From AWTP1-13 sp963770295 (lineage in GTDB: Bacteria > Pseudomonadota > Alphaproteobacteria > Rhizobiales > Hyphomicrobiaceae): DNA of 64,000 nt. The stretch is taken from the NCBI GenBank assembly GCA_963770295.1, contig CAVYPA010000018.1, positions 62,001 through 126,000 of the forward strand, read 5' to 3'. A program made the translations under genes and the position numbers. Below, one piece after another: positions 15,812-24,183 of this stretch (position 1 is the first letter of the stretch; every line of letters begins with the position of its first letter). Under the pieces are notes generated by a model. The model saw only the letters and a list, made by a program, of their open reading frames with translations, was not told where the DNA came from and did no database searches.

Positions 15812-16775
15812 CGTAGTCGGCGCTCCATTGCGACCCTAGCGATGAGGTCTACTCAACGAAGGGGCCGCCAAATTATCAGCCTACAGTATTGCGTCCCCAT
15901 GCCCAGTAGAACTAACCCGGATGCCCCAAGCTTTAAGACCTGAGGAACAATTTGACCTTTTCACTTCAGATGGGACCAGTGTTTCATCAGTTCAAGCCAT
16001 TGCAATGCCCGATGCTCGCAACTGCCGCGCCAGTATTGGCACGCCCGTTGACCCCCATCGACCGAAACTGCGACAATGGATTAACCAGCCACTTTTACCA
16101 AGGCCCGAGAAGTATTCGGCTACTTTGGCCCGATACCGTGTCTTTAGGCGATCGCGCCAGGATTGGGCATCTGGTTCAGCCATAGCTCGCAGGCTCCAGG
16201 CTCTTTAGGCCGGACTTTGGAACGGCACCGGTGGACCCTTAAAGTCGGCGTGGGGCGCGCGCTCCGCGGCGCGTCCCGTTGCCCAGGGTGGTCGAGGCGC
16301 GCGAAGACACCGACAAGAGACCCAGCACTACCCAACGCGCCTCGAACGCGCGCTAGTTGGCGACGCTGGCTGCCTCGCCGGTCCTGTGACGTCGGGAGTT
16401 CTTCATCAAGCCGCCGGGGTAATCACCGATTTCAGAGCTGGTTAGGCCGTGTTGGGATGCTGCGATCGGTTAGCTCATCCAACGAGTGCTGAGTTGCGCA
16501 CCGCGCCGGTTAGGAGGACTTCATGGCCAGCTGGGTGGCGTCCCAACTGCGTGCCGACCCCGGGTCGCGTATCCCTTGGCAAGGCTACCGGCACCCCATC
16601 CAAGCTCACTGCTGCGGGCCCGCGCGTCGAGGTACCGCCAGGCCTGCAGCGAACTTGCAGATCTGCTGCGGGTTGCGCAGGACCGCAAGCCTCGACATCG
16701 CCGCACCAACGGCAAGTCAAGCCACGCTCTAAGCAGCGCACCCAATTGTATTAACATCGAACAAGGAGGATGACC
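15812..16775. other. Long gene-free stretch upstream of hdeD-like gene
   Basis: About 960 bp between the divergent response regulator and the HdeD-like gene. Short frames on both strands have no start signals or family resemblance. Base composition drops in GC around 15900-16130 relative to the surroundings. No RNA gene, repeat or terminator could be supported. The 3' end carries the AAGGAGG ribosome site of the next gene. Confidence 0.5.
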
Positions 16776-17366
16776 GTGGCGACCTCTGTAAACACCCACC
16801 CACCCTTTGCGCCGCGGTTCATGCTGCACGCACTGGCAAAAAACTGGTGGCTTATCCTGTTGCGCGGGATTTGTGCCATTCTATTCGGCGTACTTACCTT
16901 CATCTGGCCCGGCGTCACGCTGCTAACGCTAATCTTGCTTTACGGCGCCTTCGCTCTCGCCGATGGCATCTTTGCCCTTGCCGCGGCGATAACGGGAAAT
17001 ACTCCGACGCCGCGCTGGTGGCTCGCGGTCGTCGGCGTGCTCGGGATCGCGGCTGGAGCCATGACATTCCTGTGGCCGGGTCTAACGGCGGTCGTGCTGC
17101 AAGTATTCATCGCTTGTTGGGCGATCGCCATCGGCCTGATGCAGATCGTCGGCGCAATTCAATTGCGCAAGGAGATCAAGGACGAATGGTTGCTGATCGC
17201 CGGCGGCGCGCTTTCGATCGTGTTTGGCTTCATTCTCCTGACGCGGCCCGGCGCGGGTGCGCTGGCGTTGCTCTACGTCATCGGCAGCTATGCCGTCCTG
17301 TACGGGATCCTACTGGTGTGGTTCTCCTTGCGTTTGCGCAAGCATAGCCACCCCGTGCGCCTGTGA
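16776..17366 (+). CDS. HdeD-family membrane protein
   Basis: The protein has 196 residues and six hydrophobic segments, with a repeated 'GIxxILFGVxTFIWPG'-type hairpin (for example 'ILFGVLTFIWPGVT' and 'AAGAMTFLWPGLT'), as in the HdeD/DUF308 family. E. coli HdeD is linked to acid resistance, but the molecular role is unresolved. Start choice: AAGGAGG (16763-16769) directly abuts an ATG at 16770, leaving no spacing. The in-frame GTG at 16776 is six bases away and is therefore the more likely start. Downstream lie an FGE-like gene and, opposite, a DUF937 protein. The region is bracketed by NarL-type regulators, which may control it. Confidence 0.85.
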   Translation: MATSVNTHPPFAPRFMLHALAKNWWLILLRGICAILFGVLTFIWPGVTLLTLILLYGAFALADGIFALAAAITGNTPTPRWWLAVVGVLGIAAGAMTFLWPGLTAVVLQVFIACWAIAIGLMQIVGAIQLRKEIKDEWLLIAGGALSIVFGFILLTRPGAGALALLYVIGSYAVLYGILLVWFSLRLRKHSHPVRL

Positions 17367-17503
17367 GAGCGGCCAACATGTTTTCCCGGGACCAGCGGAC
17401 CCGCTGAAACGGCCCGCCTCGATCTTTGCCGCAGGCCGGTGAGCCTGCTCGCGCATCTGCGGTTAGGTCCCGCGACCGGCGTTCGGCAAGGAGCTGAGAA
17501 GCC

Positions 17504-18526
17504 ATGAGACCTGAAATCGATATTGATGCGGCACTGCAGCACGCTACCCCGCATCGCAAACCCTGGGGCGACAATATGGTGTGGATCCCAGGCGGCACCT
17601 TTCGCATGGGGTCTAATCGGCACTATCCCGAGGAAGCTCCGGCACACCGCGTCGCGGTTGCCGGCTTCTGGATTGACCGTTCACCCGTCACAAATTCGCA
17701 GTTCTCAAAGTTCGTGAGCGCCACGGGTCACGTCACTTTTGCCGAAATACCGCCCGATCCAAAAGACTATCCTGGCGCCCTGCCGCACATGCTCCACGCT
17801 GGATCACTGCTATTCAAGCGTCCTCTCGAACGTATCCAAGCCGACCACTGGGATCACTGGTGGAGCTTTACGAAAGGTGCCGACTGGCGCCACCCGCTAG
17901 GTCCGGGCAGCACCATTGAGGGCCTTGGCGACCATCCCGTCGTGCACGTCGCCTATCAAGACGCGCTGGCCTACGCGCGCTGGGCCGGTAAGGATCTGCC
18001 CACCGAAGCGGAATGGGAGTTCGCCGCTCGCGGGGGGGAAGACGACGCGGAATTTGCCTGGGGCGATGAGCTCCACCCCGGCGGCAAGATGATGGCCAAC
18101 ACTTGGCAGGGTCGGTTTCCCTGGCAGAATTTGGCTCAGGACGGCTACGAGCGAACGTCGCCGGTCGGGGCCTTCCCGCCCAACGACTACGGCCTCCACG
18201 ACATGATTGGCAACGTCTGGGAGTGGACCTCGGACTGGTTCAGGGCGCGCCACCAGCCGGATGCTGCCAAGCCATGCTGTATTCCGAAGAACCCGCGCGG
18301 CGGCGAAGAGAACCAGAGCTACGATCCCTGCCAGCCCGAACGCCGCATCCCGCGCAAAGTCCTCAAAGGCGGATCCTACCTGTGCGCCCCAAACTATTGC
18401 CGGCGCTATCGACCTGCGGCTCGCCATCCGCAAGCCGTCGATACATCGGCTTGTCATGTCGGCTTTCGTTGCATCGCGCGCAATCGGCCTAAGTTGTCGC
18501 TACGCTCAACGCGCTCTGCGCTCTAG
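17504..18526 (+). CDS. Formylglycine-generating enzyme (SUMF1/FGE) family protein
   Basis: The protein has 340 residues. The FGE-sulfatase domain covers nearly all of it: 'MVWIPGGTFRMGSN' at about 25-38, 'DRSPVTNSQF', 'LPTEAEWEFAARGG', 'GNVWEWTSDWF' and 'KGGSYLCAPNYCRRYRP'. The two copper-binding catalytic cysteines are present as Cys294 and Cys299 with the five-residue spacing of true FGEs, so it should be able to oxidise a Cys in a CxPxR target to formylglycine. Usual clients are sulfatases and phosphonate monoesterases; none is in the window. AAGGAG lies ten bases before the ATG. It follows the HdeD-like gene by 137 bp. Some FGE-fold proteins have other roles, but the paired Cys favour the genuine activity. 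Confidence 0.9.
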   Translation: MRPEIDIDAALQHATPHRKPWGDNMVWIPGGTFRMGSNRHYPEEAPAHRVAVAGFWIDRSPVTNSQFSKFVSATGHVTFAEIPPDPKDYPGALPHMLHAGSLLFKRPLERIQADHWDHWWSFTKGADWRHPLGPGSTIEGLGDHPVVHVAYQDALAYARWAGKDLPTEAEWEFAARGGEDDAEFAWGDELHPGGKMMANTWQGRFPWQNLAQDGYERTSPVGAFPPNDYGLHDMIGNVWEWTSDWFRARHQPDAAKPCCIPKNPRGGEENQSYDPCQPERRIPRKVLKGGSYLCAPNYCRRYRPAARHPQAVDTSACHVGFRCIARNRPKLSLRSTRSAL

Positions 18527-18655
18527 ACCCGGTAGTGGACAGGGCACGAGCTGCGCGCAGCGGCGCCGCCCGGCCTGCTGGCCGCTTGCCCGCAGCCAAG
18601 TGGCGTTGCAACAATAGCGCTCGCGCACGCGCGCGATAAGGAGGAGCCACGGAGC

Positions 18656-18748
18656 GTGGCAAAAAACGGCAAGCCTCTCGTGCGCGAAGAGCCCACCGCT
18701 AAGGGCAAGGTGATAAAACCGGGTGCGGCGTCGGCCATCCCCCTTTAG
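18656..18748 (+). CDS. Possible 30-residue Lys-rich small protein
   Basis: A GTG at 18656 opens a frame of 30 codons ending TAG at 18748. AAGGAGGAG lies 11 bases or so upstream, a strong site at somewhat long spacing. The product would be small and basic, with a 'GKPLVREE' start and an 'AKGKVIKPG' middle, and no membrane segment. It resembles no family I know. Support is only the ribosome site and the unusually Lys-rich codons against Arg-rich shadows. Confidence 0.22.
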   Translation: MAKNGKPLVREEPTAKGKVIKPGAASAIPL

Positions 18749-18801
18749 GGGGAGAACTGGCCACAGTGTGGAGAGCATCGGTCCCGCCGCCGAAGGCGCC
18801 A

Positions 18802-18897
18802 TCACCCCGACAGCAACAAAATGCCAACGAGCATCAGCACATGAATGGAGATAAAAACCAGGCAGGCCTTGCCAACAGCGGTAGTCATTTTTGTCAT
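18802..18897 (-). CDS. Possible 31-residue single-span membrane protein
   Basis: The minus-strand ATG at 18897 (alternative ATG at 18888) opens a 31-codon frame ending TGA at 18802. The product has a short N-terminus with two Lys and then one continuous hydrophobic segment from about residue 12 to 29 ('LVFISIHVLMLVGILLL'), a typical single transmembrane helix. A GAGG lies very close to the first ATG and 11 bases from the second. It lies downstream of the convergent FGE gene and 44 bp upstream of the stop of the DUF937 gene in the opposite direction of reading order. The composition differs sharply from random GC-rich frames here. Confidence 0.35.
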   Translation of the reverse strand: MTKMTTAVGKACLVFISIHVLMLVGILLLSG

Positions 18898-18940
18898 AAC
18901 CTCGACACAAGCAGGGACCTTCGGCCGGGCGGCCATCTTT

Positions 18941-20068
18941 TTAGTGTGCCGCGATGGTAGGGCCGACAGGCGTGTCGACCGCGGTTGTTACGGGTGGGCG
19001 TATTGCGTCCCTGAATTCCGGCGAGACGAAGTGCAGGAGTTGCCGGCCGCGCAAGTCGGCCGTTGCGGTATCGAGGATGAGGCGCCCATCACCGCCACTG
19101 TCGTGCTGCCAGCGCCCCAATGGCGCGGCCGGAGCGACAATGCCATCCTCCGCGAAGCCGAAAAAACGAGCTAGGCTCAACAGCGCCGGCGCGATCCCGT
19201 CCGGGCCCCAAAGCACCTCCGTCACGGCGCCTATGGTTTTACCGGCGCGGTTGCGGACGTCGGCTCCTTGAAATTGCGCGCTTGCATTGAGGTCCGCGAC
19301 ATGAGCCAGGGCCTGCGGGCGAGCATTGGGCTCCGGCAAGGTCGAGATCACAACGTCGTTGCCCCCGCCGCCGGTTTGCTCGATTTGGGCAGCGAGCACG
19401 TACCAGGCGACGGCCGCCAGTGCGGCCAGCAGCACCGCCCAATAGGCCTGGCTCGTCAGGGAACGTCGGCGAGCAGAAGCCGTTGCGGCCGTCGTGCTCA
19501 GAGGGTGAATTGGCCTGCGGGCGGTTCCGGCACTGCCGATCATCGATACCTCCGCGCCCAGACGACGGGAGGACCTGTTGGCGCAAAGCAGGCTCGACAA
19601 CCCGGCGGGCATCGCCGCCGCGATAAGGTCCTTTTCAGCCGTGAGCAAATCGGCAAAGCCTTTGCCGCCGGCCTTTGGTTTCTGGCCCTCCCGTGCGAGC
19701 GTGCGCAGGATTGTCGATGTCAGTTCGTCGAGAAAGGCGTGGGCTGAGCATGCCGGTGCCCCAACAACCCGGCCAATGGCCGAGGCTAGCGCGCCGGCGT
19801 CCTCACCACCGAATAGAAAGGTAATGCCATCGCCACGACCGTCCGGTCCCGGCGCCGAGCTGGCCGACCGCCCCGCAAGCGCGTGCGACAGTCGGGCGAC
19901 GCCGCTCGGTCGGGCGACGAGCTCGGTCAGGGCGGTTAAGATCGCCGGCACACCGAGCTCGGCCGCCTTTCGCGCCGACGCGCGATCCATCTCCGCGCGC
20001 TCCGCCATGGCATCGATCCCGTCTAGCGTTAACGCTTGCGCAATCGTTGCCAGCACCTTTCCCGACAT
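18941..20068 (-). CDS. DUF937-domain membrane protein with PRC-barrel-like C-terminus
   Basis: The gene encodes 375 residues from the ATG at 20068, which matches the DUF937 N-terminus ('MSGKVLATIAQAL...'); the frame is open up to a GTG at 20233. The layout is as follows: an N-terminal helical DUF937 region to about residue 150 with 'AALTLDGIDAMAERA'-like helices; one transmembrane helix near the middle ('YWAVLLAALAAVAWYVLAA'); a linker; and a C-terminal PRC-barrel-like part with 'FQGADVRNRAGKTIGAV' and 'RLILDTATADLRG'. PRC-barrel domains occur in envelope- or RNA-associated proteins. I infer a periplasm-facing envelope protein. Its exact function is unknown. Confidence 0.65.
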   Translation of the reverse strand: MSGKVLATIAQALTLDGIDAMAERAEMDRASARKAAELGVPAILTALTELVARPSGVARLSHALAGRSASSAPGPDGRGDGITFLFGGEDAGALASAIGRVVGAPACSAHAFLDELTSTILRTLAREGQKPKAGGKGFADLLTAEKDLIAAAMPAGLSSLLCANRSSRRLGAEVSMIGSAGTARRPIHPLSTTAATASARRRSLTSQAYWAVLLAALAAVAWYVLAAQIEQTGGGGNDVVISTLPEPNARPQALAHVADLNASAQFQGADVRNRAGKTIGAVTEVLWGPDGIAPALLSLARFFGFAEDGIVAPAAPLGRWQHDSGGDGRLILDTATADLRGRQLLHFVSPEFRDAIRPPVTTAVDTPVGPTIAAH

Positions 20069-20694
20069 GACCCAAAGTCCACTTCCGACAGCTGCCGTTG
20101 CACCGCGAGCGGCACCCGACGCCAACGCGCGAGCACGCAGGCCCTGCCGCGGCTTGTTTCGCCCGAGTTCGCCTAAGGGTGACCGGAGGCGGACCGCGGG
20201 GCTATCCGGCGCAGCCCGGAATTTAGGAGCCACAAGTGCCTAGAAGAGCTCACCGTACCGGGGCAGCAGCGGAAGAGATCGGGCAGTTGTTCCCGCCAAT
20301 CGATCCCGCATGCAAACGCCCATTGCCGCCCAAGCGGCAAGAGAACGACGCCGTGGCGAATTTGGACACGCACTCGCAGAACCGGGAACGGCTGCAAGCG
20401 ATTCATTTTTGTCGCGCGACACCGATCGCGCCACGCCCGTCCCACCACACGGGCAGTGCTTTGCTGGGGCTGGAGTTGCCGCCGGCGTGCAGCGGCAACC
20501 TAAGCGCCGAGGCAGGCGCCTTTGCCTGAAGCGGCGGTGAGGCGGGCGGGGTGTATGTAGGTGGGGGCGGTGCCATAGCCGGTCCCCCATGGACGACGGC
20601 AGGGGAATCGATTTGGCAAGCGCGCCGGGCGTCATTAGTGAGCGGTCTACGCCCGCCCTTGCCCGGGGCTTAGCCGACACCCGGTCGACCAGCT
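20069..20694. other. Intergenic stretch without a supported gene
   Basis: About 625 bp (shorter if the DUF937 gene starts at 20233). Frames on either strand are Arg/Pro-rich without ribosome sites. No RNA or repeat recognised. Confidence 0.45.
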
Positions 20695-21108
20695 CTAGTG
20701 GCTGGTGGTCTGCCCCACGACGACGGTTCGCAAGGCCGTGAGGAGATCTTCGGCGCTGAAGGGCTTCTGCAGGATGACCGCGGCCTTCTTTTTTGGAATC
20801 GGCGGGATCGCGTATCCGGAAATGACGATGACGTGGACACCCTTCTCGTGAAGCTCGACAATAAGATCGCAGGCCATCTCGCGTTTGAGATTGACGTCGA
20901 CGATTGCCACCGTGGGCATTTGTGCTGCGACCAGCCGCTTGGCATCGCTCGTGGTCGACGCCGGCCCGGAAACCTGCATTTCCAGCTGTTTTAGCGCGCA
21001 CTCGAGCGCTTTTGCGACCTGCCAGTTGTCTTCAACCACCAGGACGTTCACATCTCTCAAAACCGAGAGATCGGAAGTACCAAAGCTTCGCTTGGCGGAA
21101 TGTGACAT
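20695..21108 (-). CDS. Stand-alone response regulator receiver protein
   Basis: The 137-residue protein is a single CheY-like receiver domain preceded by about 18 residues. Visible are the acidic Asp27 in 'VVEDNW', phospho-acceptor Asp71 in 'AIVDVNL', Ser/Thr in 'VISGYA' and Lys in 'LQKPFS'. There is no output domain, so it signals by protein contact or acts as a phosphate sink. The ATG at 21108 lies 23 bp after the stop of the frameshifted NarL-type regulator, in line with the histidine kinase further upstream. The three probably form one phosphorelay operon. Confidence 0.9.
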   Translation of the reverse strand: MSHSAKRSFGTSDLSVLRDVNVLVVEDNWQVAKALECALKQLEMQVSGPASTTSDAKRLVAAQMPTVAIVDVNLKREMACDLIVELHEKGVHVIVISGYAIPPIPKKKAAVILQKPFSAEDLLTALRTVVVGQTTSH

Positions 21109-21131
21109 GCGGCCCCCGACCCTTGGATGGA

Positions 21132-21753
21132 CTATGCGGTAAGAATGCCGTTACGCACCGCATAGCGGACAAGCGAGGCACTTGAGGAAAGCGCGAGTTT
21201 GCGCATGATCGCAGCCCGGTGTGTTTCCACCGTCTTGGGACTGATGCTGAGAACATTGGCAATTTGCTTGTTTGTACAGCCTTCGGCAATCAATTGCACG
21301 ACGCTGCGCTCGCGGTTCGTGAGGGGTGACTGACTAGCCGCCTTCCCGCCGTCCCCAGCACAGGACACACTGTCCGTGAAATAGGGCTTGTGCATCGCCA
21401 AAGACTTCGATCGCCCGGATCAGGTGCCGCTTGGCGTCGGATTTGAGGAGGAAGCCACTGGCCCCGGCTAGCTGGATACCCTGAATCAGGGTGTCGTTTT
21501 GATGCATGGTGAAGATCAGGACCTCGGTGCGCGGCAGGCGCGCGCGGATCTGGCGGGTGGCCTCGGTGCCGTTGATGATCGGCATCGAGTAGTCCAATAG
21601 CACGACGTCCGGCTGTGTTTCGAGCGCCTTGCTGACGGCCTCTTTACCATCACAGGCCTCGCCAACGACCGCCCATCGGGGCTGCGCCTCCAAGATGCTG
21701 CGGAGGCCCGAACGCACCACTTCATGGTCGTCTGCGATGAGAATTCTGGTCAT
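21132..21753 (-). pseudogene. NarL-type response regulator broken by a one-base insertion
   Basis: From the ATG at 21753 (GAGG upstream), the receiver domain reads well: 'ADDHEVVRSGLR', phospho-acceptor in 'LLDYSMP' and 'FLLKSDAKRHLIRAIEVF'. At about 21390-21400 the frame is lost, and a second frame continues with 'MHKPYF', 'LTNRERSVVQLIAEG' and the LuxR helix-turn-helix to the stop at 21132. Comparison with the intact paralogue at 15179 shows one extra base, most simply a G in TTTGGCGATG. If the insertion is real, the protein is a receiver without a DNA-binding domain; if it is a sequencing error, the gene is a normal 206-residue regulator. It sits between the kinase and the lone receiver. 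Confidence 0.85.
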
Positions 21754-21963
21754 CGGTTTTTTCCCTCGCGCGTATTGTCGAACAAGTACTCCGCTACGGG
21801 CATCGGTGGAAACCCGGGTTCGAGCTAACGGTAAATGCCGATATCGCGGCACGGGCCCACCGGAGCTTGAGCGACGGCGGGCGAGGCAAGGCCGTTTCTG
21901 CAGGTGGCGTTGGAGTGGCGACGTGGAGGTGGCCAACGGCAACGGCAAAGGTCGCGCGCGGCT

Positions 21964-23844
21964 TTAGTCCACGGGCACGACGACGTGTACCCGGGTGCCT
22001 TGAGAGCTGGTCCGGATCCTAAGGTCGCCGCCGAGCTGGTCGACGCGCGCCTTGATGCCGCGGATACCAATGCCGGGACGAAAATCCGCACTGTCGCGTT
22101 CCACGGCGCCTGCCGCACCATGACCGTTGTCCGTTATCACCATGTGAATGCGGCCGGCGATCCAGCGCAACTGGATCGAGACGTGCGATGCGGAGGCGTG
22201 GCGATAGACGTTGGTCAATGTCTCTTGCAGGATGCGAAAGAGCGACTGCTGGGTACGGAACGGCAGATTGTCGACCTTTGGGCTCAGCTTGAAACCGATG
22301 GCGAGGCCGGCGCGACTGGAATATCCGTCGACATATTGCTGCACAGTTGCTTGCAGACCGTCGGCGCGCAGGGCCACGGGATAGAGCAAATAGGTGAACG
22401 TGCGCAGCTCCTTCAGGGCTTCGCCCATCGACGCCTCAACCTCGTTCCAAAGCCTCTCCTGGTCGCCTTTCAGTCTCCCTTTCGGCCTGAGCCCCATCAA
22501 CGTGAGGCTGGCGGCGACCAGGTGCTGGGCCGTGGAATTGTGCAATTCTTGGGCGATGCGCTGACGCTCTTCCTCCTGAAGCGTTATCAATCTTTCGGAG
22601 AGTTCCCGGGTCTTGCGCTCGAGCACCTTGCGCGCGGTGATGTCCGCAGCCACGCCAAGCAGACGTAGGGGATCGCCGTCGGGTGCGAATTCGAATTTAC
22701 CGTCGAGCTGCAGCCAGCGCCGGGAGCCGTTCTTCTGTTTGATCCGGCAGATGATATGGAAATTGCCTCCCGACCGCAGGGCATTCTTTAGGGCGCCCTC
22801 GAATGCAGCAACGTCGTCCGCGTGCAAATATCTCTCGACGAACTGCCGCCTGCTCAGCGCTCCATCGGCACGCGCATGCCCGAAGATCTCGTACATGCGG
22901 TCGTTAACCCAGATCGTCTGATCTGCCTTCATGTCCCATTCGAACACGCCTAGCGCGGCCCCATTGGTGGCAATACGCAGGCGCGCCTCACTTTCGCGCA
23001 GCGCCTCCTCGGCACGTTTGCGCTCGGTGACGTCGAAATTTACGCCAACGATCCGATCCGCTCGAATCGCGGCATGCGCGCTGAGCCAGCGCTCGGCGCC
23101 ATTGGGCATACGCAGGCGAAACTCGTGATGATAAGCCTGCGCGCCCCGCTCCATCGTCCTTTTCTTGGCATCGCTTGCCTGCAGGTCTGCCAGCGGTATC
23201 CGCGTGCGCAGCTCGTCGACGGATACAACGCGCGTATCCTCCGGTAGGCCGAGCAGACGCGCCTCCTGGGCATCGATCGTCGCCGTTTCGCCGGCAATAT
23301 CGGCCTCAAAGGTACCCATTTGCGCCGCTTCTAGCGCCAAGCGCAGCCGAAGTTCGCTCTCGCGCAGCGCCGCCTCGGTCTCCTTCAAGTGGGTGACATC
23401 GATCACCGTGCCGATGGAGCGGATGGCTTGGCGCCCATTGGGCGTGTCGCGGTAAAAGCGCCGCCCGTGAATGGCCACCCAGCGGACGACTCCATCCGCC
23501 CGCACGATGCGATGCAGACCGTCCCATTTGCCCTCGTCGGCGGAGCGGCGTGCCGCCTCCACCCGCGCATTGACGACCGCCCGGTCGCGCGCATCAAAAA
23601 GCCGGGAAGCCTCCGCGTAGGTCATCTCCGCTCCAGGCGGAAGGCCTAGAATGGCGCAAAGCTCGGGCGAAAATCGGGTTCGATTGTGCTCGATGTCGAA
23701 GTCATAAATGCCGATCCCGCCGACCTGCACGGCCAGACGCAAGAGCTCGTCACTCTCGTTCGGTAGCCAAACGGGGCGAGCGCGTGAGTTGGCGGGTTTG
23801 CTCGTAGCCAACGTCGCTTGTCCAGCTTTTGGTGCGGTTTGCAT
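21964..23844 (-). CDS. Sensor histidine kinase, three PAS domains, HisKA_3/NarX-type
   Basis: The gene encodes 626 residues from the ATG at 23844; an upstream ATG at 23982 is in frame but its 46 residues look non-conserved. No transmembrane helix is seen, so it is cytosolic. In order: PAS 1 (about residues 30-155), PAS 2 (160-280), PAS 3 (285-410), the dimerisation/phosphoacceptor helix with 'EEERQRIAQELHNS' (His435), and the HATPase with 'ETLTNVYRHASASH' and 'TDNGHGAAG...GIGIRGIKARV'. It is the NarX/DegS-type kinase expected to phosphorylate NarL-type regulators, and the one at 21132 follows 210 bp downstream. The PAS domains may sense redox state, oxygen or a small ligand; no cofactor residue can be assigned. 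Confidence 0.9.
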   Translation of the reverse strand: MQTAPKAGQATLATSKPANSRARPVWLPNESDELLRLAVQVGGIGIYDFDIEHNRTRFSPELCAILGLPPGAEMTYAEASRLFDARDRAVVNARVEAARRSADEGKWDGLHRIVRADGVVRWVAIHGRRFYRDTPNGRQAIRSIGTVIDVTHLKETEAALRESELRLRLALEAAQMGTFEADIAGETATIDAQEARLLGLPEDTRVVSVDELRTRIPLADLQASDAKKRTMERGAQAYHHEFRLRMPNGAERWLSAHAAIRADRIVGVNFDVTERKRAEEALRESEARLRIATNGAALGVFEWDMKADQTIWVNDRMYEIFGHARADGALSRRQFVERYLHADDVAAFEGALKNALRSGGNFHIICRIKQKNGSRRWLQLDGKFEFAPDGDPLRLLGVAADITARKVLERKTRELSERLITLQEEERQRIAQELHNSTAQHLVAASLTLMGLRPKGRLKGDQERLWNEVEASMGEALKELRTFTYLLYPVALRADGLQATVQQYVDGYSSRAGLAIGFKLSPKVDNLPFRTQQSLFRILQETLTNVYRHASASHVSIQLRWIAGRIHMVITDNGHGAAGAVERDSADFRPGIGIRGIKARVDQLGGDLRIRTSSQGTRVHVVVPVD

Positions 23845-24183
23845 TCCCGTGCAGTGGTATTGGTGAGACCCTGGTGGGCCCCAGTTCCCCGACACTTTGC
23901 GATGGTCACGCCTTAAGTGTGACCGCCTGGATGATATCGCGCCATCGGGTGTTTCCCCGATGCGGACTCGGGTTTTCTTCAATAACGGTTAACACCGGGG
24001 CTGGGGCGCATTTGCGGGGAAGGGGCGGCGCCCCCTTGCGCCTGAGCCAAGCGGTTGCTGGGCGCTTGGGGCCCGGTGAAGCCACCGCTTCCGGTTTTTC
24101 CCCGATATCGCCCCTCTGCAGGCCGATGCTGATGCGCGCCGGCGCGAGAAAACGCTCCTGTTGGACCCGCTTTTACCCAAAAA

